From contig DVKG01000004.1 in the NCBI GenBank assembly GCA_018716135.1, positions 36,958-100,957 of the forward strand: a stretch of DNA of 64,000 nucleotides, given 5' to 3'. Position numbers and translations under genes: made by a program. This document shows, piece by piece, positions 17,604 through 26,763 of the stretch (positions are counted from its first letter, which is position 1; each line of letters begins with the position of its first letter). The notes under the pieces were generated by a model. It had not been told where the DNA came from and ran no database searches. It was given only the letters and a program-made list of their open reading frames with translations. This stretch comes from Scybalosoma faecavium. GTDB lineage: Bacteria > Bacillota > Clostridia > Christensenellales > Christensenellaceae.

Positions 17604-18017
17604 ATGGCAGAGAAAGAACTGCGGCGCATGAGCCGGTCAGAACTGATTGAAATAATATATGAGCTGCGAAAAAGCGAAGAAGCCCTTCAGGCTGAAATTG
17701 AGGCTCTGGAGAAGCAGCTGGAAGAAAAACAGCACAAGATTTCCAAAGCCGGCTCTCTGGCGGAGCTTTCCGCCGGTCTGAACGGACTGTTTGAAGCGGC
17801 GCAGGCCACGGCGGATGACTACCTCGCCGAGATACAGACCGCGAGGAAACGCGCTCAATCGCTGAAAGCCAATGCCGAAAGGCTGGCGCGGCAGACGCTG
17901 GAGGAGCGGCAGCGCACCCTCGCTCGGACGGAGGCGGACTGCCGCCGGATTCGGGAGGCGGCGAGAGCCGGGCGCACCTACATTCCTCCTGCTGCGGAGG
18001 AAGCGTTAGATGAGTAG
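17604..18017 (+). CDS. Coiled-coil protein, first gene of the pilus operon
   Basis: A 137-residue charged protein. The first 60 residues (MSRSELIEIIYELRKSEE) and a later segment at about 85-125 have strong heptad character; there is no signal peptide or membrane segment, so it is cytoplasmic. Similar short coiled-coil proteins head signal-peptidase/sortase pilus clusters in Clostridia; their function is unknown. The ATG at 17604 follows AAGGAAGAAACTGAT. It overlaps the signal peptidase gene by eight bases, implying translational coupling. Confidence 0.75.
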   Translation: MAEKELRRMSRSELIEIIYELRKSEEALQAEIEALEKQLEEKQHKISKAGSLAELSAGLNGLFEAAQATADDYLAEIQTARKRAQSLKANAERLARQTLEERQRTLARTEADCRRIREAARAGRTYIPPAAEEALDE

Positions 18018-18612
18018 GGCGACGGGGAGACGAGAGCGCGAGACGCTTGCCATTCCTTCTATCGAGGCGCTGGAGGTCGAGCGCAAGCGCATTCGGCGCG
18101 GCAAACAATATAAAAAAGTGATTGGCAACACGATTGCAATCCTGCTGGTGGTCGCGGCGGTTGCCGTTCTGATCGCCACGCTGTTCCTGCCGGTGCTCCA
18201 GGTGTCAGGCGACAGCATGGAACCCACGTTGGAGGATGGCGATGTAATTGTACTGATAAAAACAAAGGACTTCGACACCGGTCAGCTCGTCGGATTGCGG
18301 CTGGACGGCGAGGTTTTGTTAAAGCGTATTATCGGCGGCCCGGGAGATTGGATTAACATTGATTCGGACGGCAACGTCTACGTCAACGGCGAGCTTCTGG
18401 AAGAGCCGTATCTGACGGAGAAGGCGCTGGGTGACACAGATCTGGAGTATCCCTATCAGGTTCCGGATAACAGCTACTTCGTCCTGGGAGACCATCGGTC
18501 TGTATCGATTGACAGTCGAAACAGCTCGATAGGATGTATCCCATATGATCAAATCATAGGTCGGGTGCTGATTTGTATCTGGCCGCTGTCCCGGATTTCC
18601 GGAGCAATATGA
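18010..18612 (+). CDS. Signal peptidase I of the pilus cluster
   Basis: A 200-residue membrane-anchored serine protease that removes signal peptides. One membrane span lies at about 38-62, then the nucleophile Ser in GDSMEPTL near 68 and the general-base Lys in LLKRIIGGPGD near 103, plus the GDHRSVSIDSR box. This is the Ser/Lys bacterial type rather than the Ser/His SipW type. Placed ahead of the pilins and overlapping the coiled-coil gene, it is probably dedicated to the pilin precursors. Confidence 0.93.
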   Translation: MSRATGRRERETLAIPSIEALEVERKRIRRGKQYKKVIGNTIAILLVVAAVAVLIATLFLPVLQVSGDSMEPTLEDGDVIVLIKTKDFDTGQLVGLRLDGEVLLKRIIGGPGDWINIDSDGNVYVNGELLEEPYLTEKALGDTDLEYPYQVPDNSYFVLGDHRSVSIDSRNSSIGCIPYDQIIGRVLICIWPLSRISGAI

Positions 18613-18624
18613 GAGGATGACAAG

Positions 18625-21600
18625 ATGAAAGACACAGTAAAACAATTCGTTGGTCAAGCGAAGCGGAATCGCTCCCGGAAGAAACGGGCGGCGGCGGTCC
18701 TGATGGCGATGTCTTTGGTAGTCGCCACCGGCGTGACCTGGTCGCTCCATTCCACCGGCGTGAGCAAGTCGACAGATACCTACTGCGGCATTGCTGAACA
18801 CACGCATACGGAGGATTGCGAGACAAAGACGCTGGTCTGCGGCTATGGCGAAGCGTCCGATTCGGAAACCGCCGGGCATACGCATACCGACGCATGCTAT
18901 GAGGAACAGAAAGTGCTCACGTGCGGGCTGGATGAAACGGAGGGGCATACCCATTCCGACAGCTGCTACACGACGGAGCGAGTGCTCACCTGCGGGCAGG
19001 AGGAATCGGGAGCGGCGTCAGGCCACGTGCATACCGACGCATGCTACGAGACTGAGTACACCTGCGGCTATGAGCAGGAGCACACCCACACGCTGGCGTG
19101 CTACTCCAACCCTGAGGCAGACTTAGAGACTGCGGCGGATTGGGAAAAGACATTCGCCGAGGTGGAGCTGAGCGGGAAAGCCGGGGAGGACGTCGTGGCG
19201 ATCGCCAAGACCCAGCTGGGCTACGCGGAGAGCACCGATAACTATAAAGTAGAGACGGTGGACGGCGCGGAAGTGACCAAGGGCTACACGCGCTACGGCG
19301 AGTGGTACGGCGACGAATACGGAGACTGGTGCGCTATGTTCGCGTCCTTCTGTCTGCACTATGCGAACGTGGAATATCCGACGGAATCGAGCTGCGCCGA
19401 ATGGGTGAAAGACCTGAAGAGCGTGACGACCATGCAGGCGTGGAGCGCCCCGGAGGCGTGGACCCCTGCCATAGGCGATTTGATATTCTTCGATAGAGAC
19501 GGCGACGGCACGCCGGATCACGTGGGCATTGTATCCGCGCTGACGGCGGACGGCGCTGAGCTGGCGGCGAACGCAGACGTGAGCACGGCGGACGGCATAA
19601 AGACAATCGAAGGCAACTCTAACGATAAGGTTGCCGAACAATCCTATAAATTAGATGACAGCACTATCATAGGCTACAGCGAGATGCCTGTTGAACTGGA
19701 CGAAGGAACTAAGCAGACGCTGAGCGCTGCTTGTGATGAATACACGGTGACGGTCTCTTATGACGCAAGCGCGAACATTCCCGATGGCGCGGAGCTTGTC
19801 GTAGAGAAGGTGGATGAAATACCCGCCGCCGATGAGCTGGAACAGACCATCGCGGGAGCAGAAGGTGCGCCAGCGACGGACGATGCGGAAGCGATTGAAT
19901 CTGCCGACGGTTCTCAGGATGCGGAAGCGGATGCTTCCTCCGTGACCCCGCTGTTCCGCCTGAATATCAGCTTTATGCTGAACGGACAGGAGATTGAACC
20001 CGCCGCGGGCAGCTCGGTTGACGTTCAGATTACAATTTCCGGCGGTCTCGGCGTGGAGAAAGGAACGTCCATTGGCATTGTACATTACAAGAATGACGGC
20101 AATGTCGAAATTATTAAAAATGTTGCAGACCAAAGTCAAGAGTCCGAGGACAACTCTCTGAACTTCAGTATGAATAGCTTCTCTGAGGTGGTGGCTTATG
20201 CGGATAACACTGTGACAACCGTTTCCGATGTGACCGCTGTAGAAATCGAGGACACCATCGCTTCGGATGGTCGCTACAGCATTAAAGTGACCGCCAATGG
20301 GAATATCTACACCGGCGAGGAAGCGGCTGACATTTTGAAAGAGAGCGGCTATACCGTATCTTGGAGCATGAACGGTGCCGACATCACCTTGGGTCAGACT
20401 CTCACGACCACAAACGGCAACAAGCTGGCTTCGGATGCGGATGGCGGCTGGGTGAATGTCGGCCTCCTGCAAGGCGGTGGAGAAACGTTTGTTGTGACAA
20501 TTAGCAAGGCGGGTACGACAGATGTTATAAGCTCCAAGACCTGTTCCTATTCCGCTTCGCTGAAGAACGGCTCCTTTGAGAGTCCGGAGCAGACTGACAG
20601 TAGCAAGGGCAACATTTACATTACCGACAACAACGGCGGAAGCCCCTACTACTGGCAGACCACTGCGCCTCAGGCCACATGGAATGGCGGCTCCGGCTAT
20701 ATCGAAATAGGCGTTGTGAACAACAAAGGTTTAGAGAATTACGGCGCTTCCACAAGCAACGGAACTATCACGACCCCGGATGATGGAAATCAGTTCGCAG
20801 AGCTGAACGCCGAGGATTACGGCGCGCTCTACCAGACCGTTTTGACCATGCCCGGTCAGACCCTGAATTGGCAGTTTTACCATAGGGCGAGAACCGCAGG
20901 GACAACTTTAAGTGTCGGCAGCAGTGACAAGATGTCCATGCTGATCGTGCCGGAGGAGCTGGCAGTCTCTCTGAATTTGAAGACGCAGGAGGCTCTGAGT
21001 GAGCTTTATAACAAACTGAATACTGGAAGCGGCGACGTGGATGGAGAATACACCTACACAACCGAAGATAACAAAACCTACACAATCTACGTCTGCGACA
21101 GCACCTCGACTATCCAAACGTATCGAAGTGGTAGGGACAACAAGCTCTACGCCGAATGGGAGCATAAGGAAGGGGACTTTACCGTGCCGGATGGGCAATA
21201 TCTGACCCGCTTTTTCTTCATGGCGCAGTCTACCGCCTCTGACAGTACGGGTACGGACAGTAAAAGAGGAATGACAATCGGTAACCTGCTGGATAACGTG
21301 TGGTTTTCCCAGGATGCGCCTCCTGCCGCTCAGGGCACTGCAGAGATAACGGTTTACAAAGATGTAAGCGGTCTGTCCGAGACTGAAGCAACGGACGTTC
21401 TGAATAAAGCAGGTCTGATTAAGGAAGATCTGATTAAGGAAGATTTAAATACCAATTGCACCTTAACGAAAATAACCAGTATCGGCAACGGCGTATGGCG
21501 CGGAACTTATAAGCTGGAAATTCCCAGCATCACTTCCGGCAGTGCTGCAATATCGCACACTTATACAGAGGATATTGGCCAGGCGAAAGTGGACGGTTAC

Positions 21601-22260
21601 AACTGCACAACCACGGTGACCGCTAATGGCGAAACAAAAAGCGAAACAAGTGCAACTGTCACAGTCAACTATGACGAAAACTCAAAAACAGTTATATTTA
21701 CCAATACATACACTCCATGCACTAAGGATGTGGTAATCCAAAAGACGAACGCAGAGGGAACAACATCCCTGGCGGGCGCGGAGTTCCGGCTTTACAAGCT
21801 AAGCGAAGATGACAGCAAGACAAAGCTTTACTATAAGCTCTCTGAGACAGGAGTGAGCTGGTCTGAAGAAGCCGTGAACCTGACGGCGGACGTGGATGAC
21901 GCGTCGAAGTTTGCGGTTTCGAGCCTTCCCTACGGGACTTACTACCTGGTGGAAACGAAGGCGCCGGACGGCTATAACAAGCTGACCGAACCCGTTATGA
22001 TTACAGTGGATAGCAGCGGCGTGACCGCGATGAAAGACGTCGAAAGCGACGCCACAAGCACGAACTATACAGTGGTGACTAATCCGGAGGGCAGCGAGGC
22101 TGAATATACGGTAAAAATCACTAACTCCGCGGGGCAGCAGCTGCCCCAAACCGGCGGAGCCGGAACGACAATGTTTACACTGGGCGGGCTCGCCTTGATG
22201 GCAGGTGCGCTCGTGTATGGATGCGGATTGAGGCGCAGGCGCGTGGGGAGAGCCGATTGA
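18625..22260 (+). CDS. Giant LPXTG tip adhesin with CHAP domain
   Basis: A 1211-residue secreted, wall-anchored protein. A long basic N-terminus and hydrophobic core (about 22-42) form the signal peptide. Residues 58-165 hold repeats built on HTHTxxC with paired cysteines. A CHAP amidase/peptidase domain spans about 190-340, with catalytic Cys in DWCAMFASF near 234 and His in DHVGIVS near 298. Beta-rich modules follow. A SpaA/Cna-B pilin domain runs from about 1033 (Lys in VIQKTNAEG) to the E-box ETKAPDGYN near 1110, predicting an isopeptide bond. It ends with LPQTG near 1173, a hydrophobic stretch and RRRR. By size and position it is the likely pilus tip subunit; the CHAP domain suggests peptidoglycan cleavage or a structural role. 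Confidence 0.88.
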   Translation: MKDTVKQFVGQAKRNRSRKKRAAAVLMAMSLVVATGVTWSLHSTGVSKSTDTYCGIAEHTHTEDCETKTLVCGYGEASDSETAGHTHTDACYEEQKVLTCGLDETEGHTHSDSCYTTERVLTCGQEESGAASGHVHTDACYETEYTCGYEQEHTHTLACYSNPEADLETAADWEKTFAEVELSGKAGEDVVAIAKTQLGYAESTDNYKVETVDGAEVTKGYTRYGEWYGDEYGDWCAMFASFCLHYANVEYPTESSCAEWVKDLKSVTTMQAWSAPEAWTPAIGDLIFFDRDGDGTPDHVGIVSALTADGAELAANADVSTADGIKTIEGNSNDKVAEQSYKLDDSTIIGYSEMPVELDEGTKQTLSAACDEYTVTVSYDASANIPDGAELVVEKVDEIPAADELEQTIAGAEGAPATDDAEAIESADGSQDAEADASSVTPLFRLNISFMLNGQEIEPAAGSSVDVQITISGGLGVEKGTSIGIVHYKNDGNVEIIKNVADQSQESEDNSLNFSMNSFSEVVAYADNTVTTVSDVTAVEIEDTIASDGRYSIKVTANGNIYTGEEAADILKESGYTVSWSMNGADITLGQTLTTTNGNKLASDADGGWVNVGLLQGGGETFVVTISKAGTTDVISSKTCSYSASLKNGSFESPEQTDSSKGNIYITDNNGGSPYYWQTTAPQATWNGGSGYIEIGVVNNKGLENYGASTSNGTITTPDDGNQFAELNAEDYGALYQTVLTMPGQTLNWQFYHRARTAGTTLSVGSSDKMSMLIVPEELAVSLNLKTQEALSELYNKLNTGSGDVDGEYTYTTEDNKTYTIYVCDSTSTIQTYRSGRDNKLYAEWEHKEGDFTVPDGQYLTRFFFMAQSTASDSTGTDSKRGMTIGNLLDNVWFSQDAPPAAQGTAEITVYKDVSGLSETEATDVLNKAGLIKEDLIKEDLNTNCTLTKITSIGNGVWRGTYKLEIPSITSGSAAISHTYTEDIGQAKVDGYNCTTTVTANGETKSETSATVTVNYDENSKTVIFTNTYTPCTKDVVIQKTNAEGTTSLAGAEFRLYKLSEDDSKTKLYYKLSETGVSWSEEAVNLTADVDDASKFAVSSLPYGTYYLVETKAPDGYNKLTEPVMITVDSSGVTAMKDVESDATSTNYTVVTNPEGSEAEYTVKITNSAGQQLPQTGGAGTTMFTLGGLALMAGALVYGCGLRRRRVGRAD

Positions 22261-22275
22261 AGCATCCGAAATAGA

Positions 22276-22325
22276 TCGCGTTTCCCAAAGACGGGCTGTC
22301 GGGCTCGGCAGCCTGCCAACGCGAA
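22276..22325 (+). promoter_or_regulatory. Hairpin between tip and backbone pilin genes
   Basis: TCGCGTT and AACGCGA enclose an inner GGCTG...CAGCC stem. No U-run follows, so mRNA processing or stability control is likelier than termination. Confidence 0.35.
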
Positions 22326-22379
22326 AAAAAGCGAGAAAAAAATGAAACGAGAAAAACACAAGAAAGGAAAAAAACATCT

Positions 22380-23873
22380 ATGAAAATGCTAAAAAAAGTC
22401 GGCATGGTCGTACTCGCGCTGGCGTTCAGCATGGCTTTCGGCGCGACGGCGTTCGCACAGGACGTGGCGTCTGGTGCTGGCGGGAACGCAAGCATCACCG
22501 TCAACAACGCCTCCAAGGGTGAGACTTACAGCGTTTACAAGCTGTTCGACGCAACCGTTACCGGTACTGAGAAAGGCTCCATCGCCTACAGCGGAACTAT
22601 TCCGGAAAGTCTGGAAGCATATTTCACAGCAGACAGTGCTGGCAACATCTCTGCGACAGATTTAACCGGTAATACTGAAGGCTTAACTGAAGAAAGCAGG
22701 ATTGCAGCGCTGAAAGCATGGGCTGGGAGCAAGGCTGTAACTCCCGTGGCTACAGGTGATGGCGATGGCAGCAAGCTGACATTCACAGGTCTGACATATG
22801 GCTATTATGTCATCACCAGCACGCAGGGCAAAGGTGCAAACATCACCGTAACATCTACAAACCCGAATGCTGTAATCTATGACAAGAACAGCACTTCGCC
22901 GACTCCCGGTCAAAATGGGCTGAAAACTGTAGATGATGACGATGTCTCTATCGGCGACACCGTAACCTACACGATTAACTTCAAGGCTTCCAACCACGAG
23001 GGTTCCGGTGAAGAAGCGACACAGATCACGGAGTACGTGATCACGGATACTCTGCCGAACTTCCTGAGTGATGTGAAAGTAACTTCTGTCAAGGTCGGTG
23101 AACAAAATATCACAGTCGAAAATGATAATAATGAGTATGTACTACCGCAGTTCGACGAAGAAGGCAAAATAACACTGAGCTGGGTTGATGAAAGTAGAAA
23201 CAGCAAGTATGCAAACGGCGTAGAAGTGACCATCACCTATACCGGCGTTGTGAACGACAAAATGGTTGTCGGCGGCGGGGAATCCAACGAGAACGAAGTA
23301 AAAGTGACTTGGACAGGAAATGATAACGGCTTGACCGATAAAGAAGTAATCAGTACATATGCTGCAGCTATCCAGAAGATAACACATGGAACTTTGGAGT
23401 CGGATGAGATTAAGCTGGCAGGCGCTGAGTTCGCTGCAAAGGGTCTGACAGTAACTGGTAGTGACGGTCTATACACAGTTGTTTCTTATGATCCGAATTC
23501 TACAACTCTGGGTACTACGATGCAGTGCGACGCCAACGGTTACCTGATCATCAAGGGTCTGGATTCTACTGAGACGCTGAAAGTTACTGAGACCAAGGCT
23601 CCTGACGGCTACAACAAGCTGAACGGTGAATTCGAACTGACGGCAACTAAAACAACTGAAACAACAGTTATTACTACTGACGATAATACGAAAGTCATTA
23701 CGGTAACGAGTGGCGCTCCGACAGCTAAAGAAGTTGTAAACAATAAGGGCGAACAGCTTCCCTCCACAGGCGGCATGGGCACGACGCTCTTCTATGTGGT
23801 CGGCGGACTGCTCGTTGTCGGCGCGGCTGTGACTATGGTAGTCAGAAAGCGCATGACCGGCTATGAGGACTAA
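22380..23873 (+). CDS. Major (backbone) LPXTG pilin
   Basis: A 497-residue secreted protein with signal peptide (cleavage near FAQD, residue 27), an N-terminal pilin domain, a fimbrial isopeptide-formation D2-type domain from about 180 (SIGDTVTYTINFKAS), a Cna-B-like domain with E-box VTETKAPDGYNKL near 400, and a sorting signal LPSTG near 460, followed by a hydrophobic span and RKRMTGYED. A lysine in VIYDKN near 162 could be the inter-subunit linkage (pilin) lysine, though it departs from the usual YPK. The class C sortase that follows is expected to polymerise it. The ATG follows AAGAAAGGAAAAAAACATCT. Confidence 0.9.
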   Translation: MKMLKKVGMVVLALAFSMAFGATAFAQDVASGAGGNASITVNNASKGETYSVYKLFDATVTGTEKGSIAYSGTIPESLEAYFTADSAGNISATDLTGNTEGLTEESRIAALKAWAGSKAVTPVATGDGDGSKLTFTGLTYGYYVITSTQGKGANITVTSTNPNAVIYDKNSTSPTPGQNGLKTVDDDDVSIGDTVTYTINFKASNHEGSGEEATQITEYVITDTLPNFLSDVKVTSVKVGEQNITVENDNNEYVLPQFDEEGKITLSWVDESRNSKYANGVEVTITYTGVVNDKMVVGGGESNENEVKVTWTGNDNGLTDKEVISTYAAAIQKITHGTLESDEIKLAGAEFAAKGLTVTGSDGLYTVVSYDPNSTTLGTTMQCDANGYLIIKGLDSTETLKVTETKAPDGYNKLNGEFELTATKTTETTVITTDDNTKVITVTSGAPTAKEVVNNKGEQLPSTGGMGTTLFYVVGGLLVVGAAVTMVVRKRMTGYED

Positions 23874-23919
23874 TACTCCTTTCGCTGATTTTGCATAAAT
23901 CAAAATTATCATCCTCCGC

Positions 23920-23943
23920 CCCCGGGGAGCGCGTCCCCCGGGG
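23920..23943 (+). repeat. Double CCCCCGGGG hairpin after the backbone pilin
   Basis: CCCCCGGGG occurs twice (23919-23927 and 23935-23943) with a seven-base spacer; the copies pair over 8 bp. With no U-run it is probably a transcript-stabilising or attenuating structure. Confidence 0.5.
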
Positions 23944-23953
23944 TGCGGGGATG

Positions 23954-24002
23954 GTAACAGCAGAGAGAATTTCACGAAAGGCGAGATTCTCCGTGCTGTT
24001 AC
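23954..24002 (+). promoter_or_regulatory. Long hairpin between pilin and sortase genes
   Basis: GTAACAGCA pairs with TGCTGTTAC, and the pairing continues inward through GAGAAT/ATTCTC after a two-base mismatch. It lies 48 bases before the sortase ATG. It may lower sortase expression relative to pilin. Confidence 0.5.
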
Positions 24003-24050
24003 GAATTAACACTGCATTCGCCTATCGCACGGGAGAGGACCATATGGCAG

Positions 24051-24881
24051 ATGGATAGAGAAAAACATCAAAAAAAACGAAATAAATCCACTATCATTCT
24101 GATTCTGGTCTTTCTGGTCGGCCTCGGCGTCCTGCTCTACCCCGGCTTCTCGAACTGGTGGAACAGCCGCGTGCAGTCCCGCGCCATTGTGGATTATGAA
24201 GCTGCGCTGGCGCAGCTTACGCCGCAGGATTACACCGCGGAGTTTGAAAAAGCCGACGCTTACAACTCCGCCCTGCGCGCGCTCGCCGCGCCGCTCTCGG
24301 ATTACGCTCAGGCGCCCGGCTATGCGGATGCGCTGAACGTCTCGGGCAGCGGCATGATGGGCTATATAACCATCCCGCGCATCAGCGTGAAGCTCCCGAT
24401 ATATCACGGCACGTCGGACGCCGTCCTCGCCGGAGCCGCGGGGCATCTGGAAGGGACCTCGCTCCCCGTCGGCGGAGAGAGCACGCACGCCGTTATCTCC
24501 GCGCATCGCGGATTGCCCAGCGCAAAGCTGTTCACCAATCTGGACGCGCTCAAAGAGGGAGATACCTTCACGATTAAAATTCTCGACCGCACGCTGACGT
24601 ATCAGGTCGATCAAATCCGCATTGTGGAGCCGGACGACCTGTCCGAGCTGAGCGTCGTCGAGGGGCAGGACTATGTCACCCTGCTCACCTGCACGCCATA
24701 CGGCATAAACACGCATCGCCTGCTCGTGCGCGGCGTGCGCATTGACAACGCGGACGGACCGACGTTTACCAGCGAAGCATACGAGCTGGATTCTGCGATG
24801 CTCACGCCCATTGTGGCTGCGCCGCTGCTGCTCATTCTATTGATTATCCTTCTGGTGAAGTACAGGAGGAAGAGACGATAA
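24051..24881 (+). CDS. Class C (pilin-polymerising) sortase
   Basis: A 276-residue transpeptidase with membrane spans at both ends (about 13-30 and 245-268), as in class C enzymes. The catalytic His is in VISAHRGLP near 152, Cys in TLLTCTPYG near 214 and Arg in THRLLVRG near 222. It cleaves LPXTG motifs and joins pilin subunits through lysine isopeptide bonds. The ATG at 24051 is the only one in frame; GGGAGAGG lies about 13 bases upstream, a little far. It sits between backbone and minor pilin genes. Confidence 0.92.
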   Translation: MDREKHQKKRNKSTIILILVFLVGLGVLLYPGFSNWWNSRVQSRAIVDYEAALAQLTPQDYTAEFEKADAYNSALRALAAPLSDYAQAPGYADALNVSGSGMMGYITIPRISVKLPIYHGTSDAVLAGAAGHLEGTSLPVGGESTHAVISAHRGLPSAKLFTNLDALKEGDTFTIKILDRTLTYQVDQIRIVEPDDLSELSVVEGQDYVTLLTCTPYGINTHRLLVRGVRIDNADGPTFTSEAYELDSAMLTPIVAAPLLLILLIILLVKYRRKRR

Positions 24882-24893
24882 GGAGAGATCAAA

Positions 24894-25784
24894 ATGTCCA
24901 AGAAATTATTTAAAATCATAGGGAGCTTGACTCTGGCTCTTACCATGCTCTTCTCCCTGAATATGACCGCTTTCGCCTACACCCTGCTCGACACGGATAA
25001 GACCGGCTCGATTACGGTATCGCCGCAGAGCGGGCAGAGCCTCGGCACGTCGCTCACTCTGTATCGAGTGGCGGACGTCGTGGTGGATAACGCCGACCAG
25101 AAATACGAACTCACCTCGGATTTCGCCGACAGCGACGCAGATCTGACTAGCCTGGACGACAGCGCGGGCCTGGCGCAGACGCTGTACGAATATGCCCAAG
25201 CTAAAAAGCTCAGCGGCGAGTCCAAGGACGTGAGCGGAGACGGCACGGTGAAGTTTGAAAACCTGCCGCTGGGGCTGTATCTCATCGTGCAGGAGGCGGC
25301 GTCCGTGGGGGGCAGCGTCGTGAACCCCTTCCTCGTCAGCGTTCCCGTTGCGAACGAGGACGAGACGAGCTGGATATACGACGTGACCGCCGACCCGAAG
25401 GCGGAGAGCTATGAGCTGGTGGACGTGACCGTGCGCAAGGTCTGGAACGACGGGAAGAAGACAGAATCCCGCCCGTCCTCCGTTTCGGTCAGCCTGTATA
25501 AGGACGAAGCCCTGCTCGACACCGTGACGCTGGACAGCGCAAACGACTGGAGCTACACCTGGAGCGGGCTGGAGAAGAGCGACGGATATTCCGTATCCGA
25601 GGCGGACGTGAAGAACTACGCCGCCACTTACAGCCAAAGCGGGTACGACTTCACCATCACGAATACATCTAAGCTCGCGCAGACAGGGCAGCTCAACTGG
25701 CCCGTGCCTCTGCTGGCGGGCTGCGGAGTCGTGCTGTTTGCCATCGGCTGGGCGATAGTCTATCTGAAAAAGAAAAAAGCTTAA
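24894..25784 (+). CDS. Minor (basal) pilin with Cna-B domain and LAQTG sorting signal
   Basis: A 296-residue secreted protein. The signal peptide ends near FAYTL (residue 29), a pilin N-domain spans about 35-170, and a Cna-B-type domain starts near 178 (VDVTVRKVWNDGKK, with the usual WNDG). The sorting motif is LAQTG rather than LPXTG, followed by a hydrophobic span and KKKKA. Its modest size and place between two sortases suit a basal pilin that ends the polymer and links it to the wall. RBS AAGGAGAGATCAAA. Confidence 0.82.
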   Translation: MSKKLFKIIGSLTLALTMLFSLNMTAFAYTLLDTDKTGSITVSPQSGQSLGTSLTLYRVADVVVDNADQKYELTSDFADSDADLTSLDDSAGLAQTLYEYAQAKKLSGESKDVSGDGTVKFENLPLGLYLIVQEAASVGGSVVNPFLVSVPVANEDETSWIYDVTADPKAESYELVDVTVRKVWNDGKKTESRPSSVSVSLYKDEALLDTVTLDSANDWSYTWSGLEKSDGYSVSEADVKNYAATYSQSGYDFTITNTSKLAQTGQLNWPVPLLAGCGVVLFAIGWAIVYLKKKKA

Positions 25785-25820
25785 AATATAAAAAGCTTAA
25801 AATTTAAATTGAAATTCTGC

Positions 25821-25877
25821 GAGAGGCAGGCTGTTCGCGCGGCGATAAACCGAGCCGCCGGCGGTCTGCTCTCTTTT
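25821..25877 (+). terminator. Attenuator-like hairpin before the second sortase
   Basis: GAGAGGCAG at 25821 pairs with CTGCTCTC at 25866, with an inner GCGGC/GCCGC stem, then TTTT. It lies in the 110-base gap inside the operon and could reduce transcription of the last gene. Confidence 0.45.
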
Positions 25878-25895
25878 GCTGCAAGGTAGTATATT

Positions 25896-26564
25896 ATGGC
25901 GGAGAAAAAGAGAAACTCATCCAAAATCGGATATGTCTGCATGGCGCTGGGCGTGATTCTCATCGCGGCGGCTGTCGCGCTGGTGCTGTACAACCGAGGC
26001 GAGGACGCGCAGGCGGGGAGCGCGGCGGAGGACGTCATGCCCGCGCTGCGCAGCGCGATTAGCGGCGAAAATTCGTCAGAGCCGGAGCCGGAGAAAGACA
26101 CAGAAACAAAAACAGAGACAGACGCAAAAGAAAATACGGAGGCGGCGCAGGACAGCGCAGGCGGCGCGGCGGGCGGAGTCGTCATAGACGGCGAGAGCTA
26201 CATGGGGTATCTCTCCATCCCCGTGCTCAAGCTGGAGCTGCCCGTCATGAGCGATTGGGACTATGCCAAGCTGAAAATCGCCCCCTGCCGCTATTTCGGC
26301 TCTGCGGAGACGGACGATTTAGTAATCTGCGCGCACAATTTTGACCGCCACTTCGGACGGCTGAAAAACCTGCGCGCGGGAGACCTGGTCACGTTCACCG
26401 ACGCGGACGGCGTCAGCTTTATCTATGAGGTCAAAGCAATCGAAACGCTTCAGCCCACTCAGATCAGCGAAATGATACAGAGCGAGTATGATTTGAGCCT
26501 GTACACCTGCACCTACGGCGGCCGAACCCGCGTGACCGTCAGATGCAGCCGAACGACAATCTAA
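25896..26564 (+). CDS. Second sortase, probably wall-anchoring
   Basis: A 222-residue sortase with one N-terminal membrane span (about 12-31), a Glu/Thr/Lys/Asp-rich linker (65-95) and a catalytic domain: His in VICAHNFDRHFG near 146, Cys in LYTCTYGG near 205 and Arg in RTRVTVRC. It lacks the C-terminal span of class C enzymes, so anchoring of finished pili or the LAQTG subunit is likelier than polymerisation. Class is uncertain (A or D-like). Last gene of the pilus operon. Confidence 0.82.
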   Translation: MAEKKRNSSKIGYVCMALGVILIAAAVALVLYNRGEDAQAGSAAEDVMPALRSAISGENSSEPEPEKDTETKTETDAKENTEAAQDSAGGAAGGVVIDGESYMGYLSIPVLKLELPVMSDWDYAKLKIAPCRYFGSAETDDLVICAHNFDRHFGRLKNLRAGDLVTFTDADGVSFIYEVKAIETLQPTQISEMIQSEYDLSLYTCTYGGRTRVTVRCSRTTI

Positions 26565-26567
26565 AAT

Positions 26568-26629
26568 AAAAAAAGACTGCCTTTCCGTAGTTCGGATTGA
26601 ATTACAGAAAAGCAGCCTTTGTCTTTTGC
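26568..26629 (+). terminator. Probable terminator of the pilus operon
   Basis: AAAAGAC...GTCTTTT encloses further pairing (CTGCCTTT with AAAGCAG, then GTA/TAC). The stem is long and imperfect and ends in TTTT. AT-rich sequence with no gene follows to 26750. Confidence 0.6.
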
Positions 26630-26763
26630 GCAGCTTTGCGTCAGCCCGAGCGCACACATAAAAAGCAAAATTAATTAAAAAATTTAATTAAAAATTTTAA
26701 TTGAAAGATTTGATTGAAAAAAAGCCGAATGTGTGCTAATGTGGCAGCGGAGAGGTGGGATAT

